Assembly (NCBI GenBank): GCA_031274465.1 | Contig: JAISQC010000107.1 | Coordinates: 1-10,070 of the forward strand | Direction: 5' to 3' | DNA from: Synergistaceae bacterium | Lineage (GTDB): Bacteria; Synergistota; Synergistia; Synergistales; Synergistaceae | DNA: 10,070 nt | Shown here: positions 6,959 through 10,070 of the stretch, piece after piece | Layout: each line of letters opens with the position of its first letter | How positions within the stretch are numbered: position 1 is the stretch's first letter | Program-made: the position numbers and the translations under genes | Notes under the pieces: model-generated | What the model was told of the DNA's origin: nothing | What the model saw: only the letters and a program-made list of their open reading frames with translations | The model's database searches: none

Positions 6959-7618
6959 TCAGTCACGCGATCTTCTGCTCCAAACCACCGCGCCCACCAC
7001 AACGGCGCCAGAATCGCATAGGGGTTTGCGAGCCGCCAGCAGCGTTCCCCCGGTGGTGCAGACGTCGTCTACCAGCAAAACCCTCGCCCCCGGCTCAATT
7101 TTTCGCACCGAAATCGCGCCGTCCGGCAACACCCTATGCGCGCGGTCAAGCGAGCGAGCCTGGCTCGGCACCGCCGATTTCCAGCGCAGGCAGTCGAGGA
7201 CCGGAACCTTCCATACGGAGGACGCTCCCCGCGCTATCAGCTCTGCCTGATTATACTCCCGTTCGCTGCCCTTGTGCAATGGCACGGGAACCAGAAAATC
7301 GACGTCCGGCTTGGGGATCATCCGGGCCATGAGGCCCCCCATCATGAGCGCTATGTTCTTTCGGGACGAGTATTTCATCAGATGCACCACGTCCCTGTTG
7401 AGGCCCCCGTATTCCGACACGGCGGTGCAGGTCATGCCGTCCGGATGCTTCTCGCACGGGGGGTCTTGCCCGCAAGCGGCGCAAAATTTCCGAACGTTCC
7501 CCGCAAGCGACTTGAGGCATTCAGGGCAGATGTCCGCCGCGAGCAGGCCACAGACGGGGCATGAGGAAGGCCACGCGATGTGCAGCAGACATCTGGCGGC
7601 GCGCGAAAATATGCCTAT
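6959..7618 (-). CDS. comF: ComF-family phosphoribosyltransferase-like protein, apparent AUA start
   Basis: ComF (ComFC/GntX) proteins act in DNA uptake during natural transformation, probably with the ComFA helicase, and combine a zinc finger with a type I phosphoribosyltransferase fold. Taking AUA 7618 as codon 1, the product has 219 residues: cysteine pairs at 20/23, 31/34 and 46/49 (CPVC, CPEC, CAAC); LVPVPLHKG at 109-117; a variant EYNQAELIA at 121-129, where R/GFNQ is usual; and the PRPP-binding loop VLLVDDVCTTGGT at 180-192 with D184-D185. No ATG, GTG or TTG lies in frame near the expected N-terminus, although the frame is open far upstream across metK. AUA 7618 is six bases after GGAGGG and overlaps the metK UAG as AUAG, mimicking the common AUGA coupling. 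CTG near codon 11 is a weaker alternative. No comFA is visible. Confidence 0.85.
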   Translation of the reverse strand: MGIFSRAARCLLHIAWPSSCPVCGLLAADICPECLKSLAGNVRKFCAACGQDPPCEKHPDGMTCTAVSEYGGLNRDVVHLMKYSSRKNIALMMGGLMARMIPKPDVDFLVPVPLHKGSEREYNQAELIARGASSVWKVPVLDCLRWKSAVPSQARSLDRAHRVLPDGAISVRKIEPGARVLLVDDVCTTGGTLLAARKPLCDSGAVVVGAVVWSRRSRD

Positions 7619-8823
7619 GCCATGCCCTCCGCGTCTTTTCTTACGGCATCGGCCCTGTCGGTCTCCTCCCAGCGGGGCATCGGGGAGAGGTCCTCCCTGC
7701 CGATGTGCCCATACGCGGCGATCCTGCGATATTGCGGGCGGCGGAGGTGGAGATCCCTGATTATCGCGGCGGGGCGGAAATCGAAATACCGCCTGACGAG
7801 CTCGGTGATCCTGCTGTCGGCAATTTTGCCCGTGCCGTAAGTTTCCACCATAATCGAAACGGGGTTTGCGACGCCGATCGCGTATGCCACCTGTATCTGG
7901 CATCTCGCGGCAACGCCAGCCGCCACTACGTTCTTAGCCGCGTACCTCGCCATGTAGGCGGCCGACCTGTCCACCTTCGTCGGGTCCTTGCCGGAGAACG
8001 CGCCGCCTCCGTGCGGGACTACGCCGCCATACGTGTCCACTATTATCTTGCGCCCGGTGAGGCCGGAGTCGGCCTGCGGGCCGCCCAGGACAAAACGCCC
8101 CGTCGGGTTGACCAGGACCTTCGGCTTCCCATCGACCAGCTCCTCGGGGAGGATAGGGTTGACCACCTGCTCTATTATGTCGGAAGCTATTTGGCTCTCG
8201 TCCACAGCCGGGTGATGCTGCGCGCTCACGACGACCGTGTCGACGCGCACCGGCTTGATCCCGTCGTACTCAAGCGTCACCTGCGTCTTCCCGTCCGGGC
8301 GCAGGTATGGCAGGACGAGGTCCTTGCGAATCTTTGAGAGCCTTCGCGCCAGCTTGTGCGCAAGGGATATCGGCGCGGGCATGAGCTCGGGCGTCTCGTC
8401 GCACGCGTATCCGATCATCATCCCCTGGTCGCCTGCGCCGATCCTGTCGATGTCCTCGTCCCCCATCTCGGACTCGCGAACCTCCAAGGCGCGGTCAACG
8501 CCCCGGGCTATGTCCGGGGACTGCTCGTCGATAGCGGTTATGACGGCGCACGTCTCGCCGTCGAAGCCGTACTTCGCCCTCGTGTAGCCGACGTCCTTTA
8601 TCGTCGATCTGACTATCTTTGGAATATCGACGTAAACGCCCGTCGTGATCTCACCCGTTACAACCACCAGACCCGTGCTGACCAGCGTTTCGCAGGCAAC
8701 ACGCCCCATGGGTTCCCGCTCGAGTATAGCGTCGAGAACGCCATCGGAGATTTGATCCGCGAGTTTGTCCGGGTGCCCTTCGGTAACGGATTCCGACGTT
8801 ACGAGGTACCTTTCTTTGCTCAT
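7615..8823 (-). CDS. metK: S-adenosylmethionine synthetase (methionine adenosyltransferase)
   Basis: The enzyme makes S-adenosylmethionine from methionine and ATP (EC 2.5.1.6) in the cytosol, supplying methyl groups. The 402-residue length is typical. Clear motifs are EGHPDK at 15-20 (ATP-binding region), signature one GAGDQGMMIGYA at 129-140 and signature two, the P-loop-like GGGAFSGKDPTKVDRSAAY at 272-290; the C-terminal RPAAIIRDL...AAYGHIGRED block is also standard. The start is ATG 8823 with AGGAGGTG upstream; a longer in-frame reading would extend 22 codons through the promoter region. An extended -10 promoter precedes it. No SAM riboswitch of known type fits in the roughly 40-base leader. 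The stop overlaps the proposed comF start, so metK, comF and the YvyF-like gene are probably one transcript. Confidence 0.98.
   Translation of the reverse strand: MSKERYLVTSESVTEGHPDKLADQISDGVLDAILEREPMGRVACETLVSTGLVVVTGEITTGVYVDIPKIVRSTIKDVGYTRAKYGFDGETCAVITAIDEQSPDIARGVDRALEVRESEMGDEDIDRIGAGDQGMMIGYACDETPELMPAPISLAHKLARRLSKIRKDLVLPYLRPDGKTQVTLEYDGIKPVRVDTVVVSAQHHPAVDESQIASDIIEQVVNPILPEELVDGKPKVLVNPTGRFVLGGPQADSGLTGRKIIVDTYGGVVPHGGGAFSGKDPTKVDRSAAYMARYAAKNVVAAGVAARCQIQVAYAIGVANPVSIMVETYGTGKIADSRITELVRRYFDFRPAAIIRDLHLRRPQYRRIAAYGHIGREDLSPMPRWEETDRADAVRKDAEGMA
7625..7630 (-). promoter_or_regulatory. Ribosome-binding site inside the metK end, supporting the AUA start of comF
   Basis: GGAGGG lies in the last codons of metK. 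It is six bases before AUA 7618 in the comF frame. It is also only one base from an ATG that belongs to the metK frame, which is followed by GCA and the metK stop, so it cannot serve comF through that ATG. Confidence 0.5.
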
Positions 8824-8872
8824 CGAACACACCTCCTGTAAATTAAACAAGATTAAAAACACTTGCGAAAAG

Positions 8873-8881
8873 ATTATATCA
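8873..8881 (-). promoter_or_regulatory. Extended -10 promoter for metK
   Basis: TGATATAAT on the minus strand is an exact TG-N-TATAAT extended -10 element, in an AT-rich island that contrasts with the GC-rich genes around it. No good -35 hexamer stands 17 bases upstream (TTGCTT is too close), as is common for extended -10 promoters. The expected start is near 8866, giving a leader of about 43 bases before metK. Confidence 0.65.
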
Positions 8882-8926
8882 TATGACAAGCAATATCATA
8901 TTTTTCAGATAGGAAATATTTAAACG

Positions 8927-9385
8927 TCACGAATACGCGATGGGAACCCTCTGCAGCACCATCAAGCCCTCCCTGTGCTCAAAACCGTTGCGCTCGAGGA
9001 AAGGCACCAGGTCGCTCGAAAAACTGGTGATGATGGGTATGTCCCTGACCGCAGGGTGCGTCAGCGCGTACGACATCAGCCTCGAGCCGATGCCCTTGCC
9101 CTGATGGTCGGGGTGGACGAGGATATCCCAGATCGAGCCCCTGAAGACGAAATCCGTCAGCATCCGGCAAAACGCGACCAGCTTGCCGCCGCTTCTGGCG
9201 GAAAAGCAGAGGTTCGTCCCCTCCAGCATCCGCTCTATCTGCCCGAGCGACCTGCTTCGCCCCCAATGTGTGAAACGAAACAGCTCCTGCAGCTCGATCG
9301 CCGCAACTGCCCTGCTGCTGTCGTAAAAGATGTAATCCTGCGACGGCCCGCGCTCCGGCGCGTTGCCGATTCCAGCGTCACCCAT
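8927..9385 (-). CDS. GNAT-family N-acetyltransferase
   Basis: The 152-residue product has the GNAT fold signature. A beta-rich middle (LVAFCRMLTDFVFRGSIWDILVHPDH) leads into the acetyl-CoA pyrophosphate-binding loop QGKGIG at 95-100 and helix GSRLMSYAL, and the C-terminal FLERNGFEHREGLMVLQR corresponds to the usual 'fYeklGF' strand. GNAT enzymes transfer acetyl from acetyl-CoA to an amine; the acceptor here cannot be told from sequence. The N-terminal THWGRSRSLGQIERML segment resembles the substrate-side helices of small-molecule or amine acetyltransferases. The start is ATG 9385 with GGGGGAG seven bases upstream. It begins 15 bases after the zinc-ribbon gene, implying co-transcription with it, and no clear terminator separates it from the metK promoter. 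Confidence 0.88.
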   Translation of the reverse strand: MGDAGIGNAPERGPSQDYIFYDSSRAVAAIELQELFRFTHWGRSRSLGQIERMLEGTNLCFSARSGGKLVAFCRMLTDFVFRGSIWDILVHPDHQGKGIGSRLMSYALTHPAVRDIPIITSFSSDLVPFLERNGFEHREGLMVLQRVPIAYS

Positions 9386-9400
9386 CGCGCTACTCCCCCG

Positions 9401-9658
9401 TCATGAGCCGCCCAGCCCGCCCGAACGCGAGCCCTTCAGCTCGCATTCGACGTCCTCTATCAGCCTGCCGCGCAGCGCCATTCCCCCCAGTATGTTGTGA
9501 AGATCGGTCATTCGGGGACTGCCTGCGACCTCGAGCTGCAATACCTGCCCAGCGCCGCAATGCGGGCAGGTCCAGTTCATCCTCGCGACGCCATCCCCAT
9601 CAGGCGTCCCTGCCAACACTTTAGCTTCGCCGCACGACTGACAGCCTACTATCAACAT
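9401..9658 (-). CDS. Small zinc-ribbon protein of unknown function
   Basis: The product is 85 residues. It begins with MLIVGCQSCG and carries two cysteine pairs, C6-x2-C9 and C31-x2-C34 (CPHC), about 21 residues apart, the layout of a single zinc ribbon. The second half (PRMTDLHNILGGMALRGRLIEDVECELKG) looks helical, and the end is glycine- and serine-rich. The start is ATG 9658, seven bases after AAGGGAG; a GTG six codons earlier lacks a suitable ribosome-binding site. It lies 37 bases after the preceding unknown gene and 15 bases before the acetyltransferase. I do not recognise the family. A zinc-ribbon accessory or nucleic-acid-binding role is only suggested by the ribbon. Confidence 0.72.
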   Translation of the reverse strand: MLIVGCQSCGEAKVLAGTPDGDGVARMNWTCPHCGAGQVLQLEVAGSPRMTDLHNILGGMALRGRLIEDVECELKGSRSGGLGGS

Positions 9659-9695
9659 TCGGGCACTCCCTTCCACACTCTCATATAGCGGCCTG

Positions 9696-10070
9696 TCATG
9701 AATCGCCGTTATTTTTCCCCACTTCTATGCCAACCCTGACCGGGCCTTCCGTATAGATATCGGCAGCCGCGCTGATGGTGACAACGCAATCTTCGCTGCT
9801 TTCGACGATCTTATCGACGATATCGTAAAAATCAAGCGTGTCGAGGTTGCCGACCGTTCCGGAAAACGGGTCGGGCAGAATGCCCTTGGATACGGCCATC
9901 CTGTTTATCTGCTTGAGCATCGTGTAAAGGACGTTGGCGGCGTCCTCGTGCGTCATCTCCCTCCTAATCGCCTCCCTCATCATCACCTCTCCTTCGCTGT
10001 AGATGAGATTGCTGTCGAACATCGTTATCAGCCCTTCGAGCGTCTGCCCCATCACGATATTGGACGGCGC
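9696..10070 (-). CDS. Hypothetical protein, 5' end probably beyond the window
   Basis: The reading frame is open to the window edge and the last 28 visible codons have mostly G or C in the third position, so coding probably continues upstream. Internal starts are possible: ATG 10022 (GAAGGG nine bases before) and, best by ribosome-binding site, ATG 9983 (AAGGAG five bases before), which would give 95 residues. The visible protein has helical stretches (EDAANVLYTMLKQINRMAV), a PDPFSG turn, then DTLDFYDIVDKIVESSEDCVVTI and a short beta-like end (GPVRVGIEVGKN). No signal peptide, membrane segment or known motif is evident. I do not recognise the family. It appears to head a small operon with the zinc-ribbon and GNAT genes. 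Confidence 0.65.
   Translation of the reverse strand, partial: APSNIVMGQTLEGLITMFDSNLIYSEGEVMMREAIRREMTHEDAANVLYTMLKQINRMAVSKGILPDPFSGTVGNLDTLDFYDIVDKIVESSEDCVVTISAAADIYTEGPVRVGIEVGKNNGDS

Noticed and set aside
7621..7623. ATG 7623 as the start of comF
   Set aside because: It is in the metK frame and meets the TAG stop after one more codon, so it cannot encode ComF without a frameshift.
8824..8872. A SAM riboswitch or other leader control for metK
   Set aside because: The leader after the extended -10 promoter is only about 43 bases and AT-rich, with at best a 4-bp CAAG/CTTG pairing; no known SAM-sensing structure fits.
1..10070. CRISPR arrays, insertion sequences, tRNA or rRNA genes, phage genes
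   Set aside because: No regularly spaced repeats, terminal inverted repeats with transposase, cloverleaf-like sequences or phage proteins were seen; the region is dense, co-directional chromosomal gene content.

Overview
All supported genes in this window lie on the minus strand. In transcription order, from high to low coordinates, they are: an unknown protein, a small zinc-ribbon protein, a GNAT acetyltransferase, metK, comF, a YvyF-type flagellar-operon protein, flgM, flgN, two tandem flgK paralogues, and the 5' end of flgL. The order comF-yvyF-flgM-flgN-flgK-flgL is the one known from Bacillus subtilis. Base composition is GC-rich, yet ATA is used freely for isoleucine. Together with the very large FlgK proteins, this suggests a motile anaerobe of the Synergistota or a deep Firmicutes-like lineage. 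That taxonomic guess is inference and moderately weak.

Region by region: 10070-9401 holds two small genes of unknown role, the first cut by the window edge. 9385-8927 is a stand-alone-looking GNAT enzyme. A 103-base AT-rich gap carries an extended -10 promoter for metK (8823-7615). comF overlaps the metK stop and has no ATG, GTG or TTG start; an AUA codon is the best-placed candidate. The YvyF-like gene (TTG start) follows 21 bases later. A near-consensus sigma-28 promoter (TAAAGCTT, 11-base spacer, TCCGATAA) then precedes flgM, whose stop overlaps the flgN start by one base.

Between flgN and the first flgK lie a candidate sigma-28 promoter and a strong intrinsic terminator that overlaps the promoter's expected start point. 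The arrangement could block read-through from upstream while letting transcripts started at the promoter escape. The two flgK genes (901 and 916 residues) are clearly homologous along their length, but the promoter-proximal copy has degenerate rod and C-terminal motifs. A third candidate sigma-28 promoter overlaps the flgK stop codon ahead of flgL.

How the genes work together: FlgM holds sigma-28 inactive until the hook is finished, FlgN is the export chaperone for FlgK and FlgL, and FlgK/FlgL form the hook-filament junction. The most notable points are the divergent tandem flgK pair, the promoter/terminator overlap, the apparent AUA start of comF, and cysteines conserved in axial proteins that usually have few.
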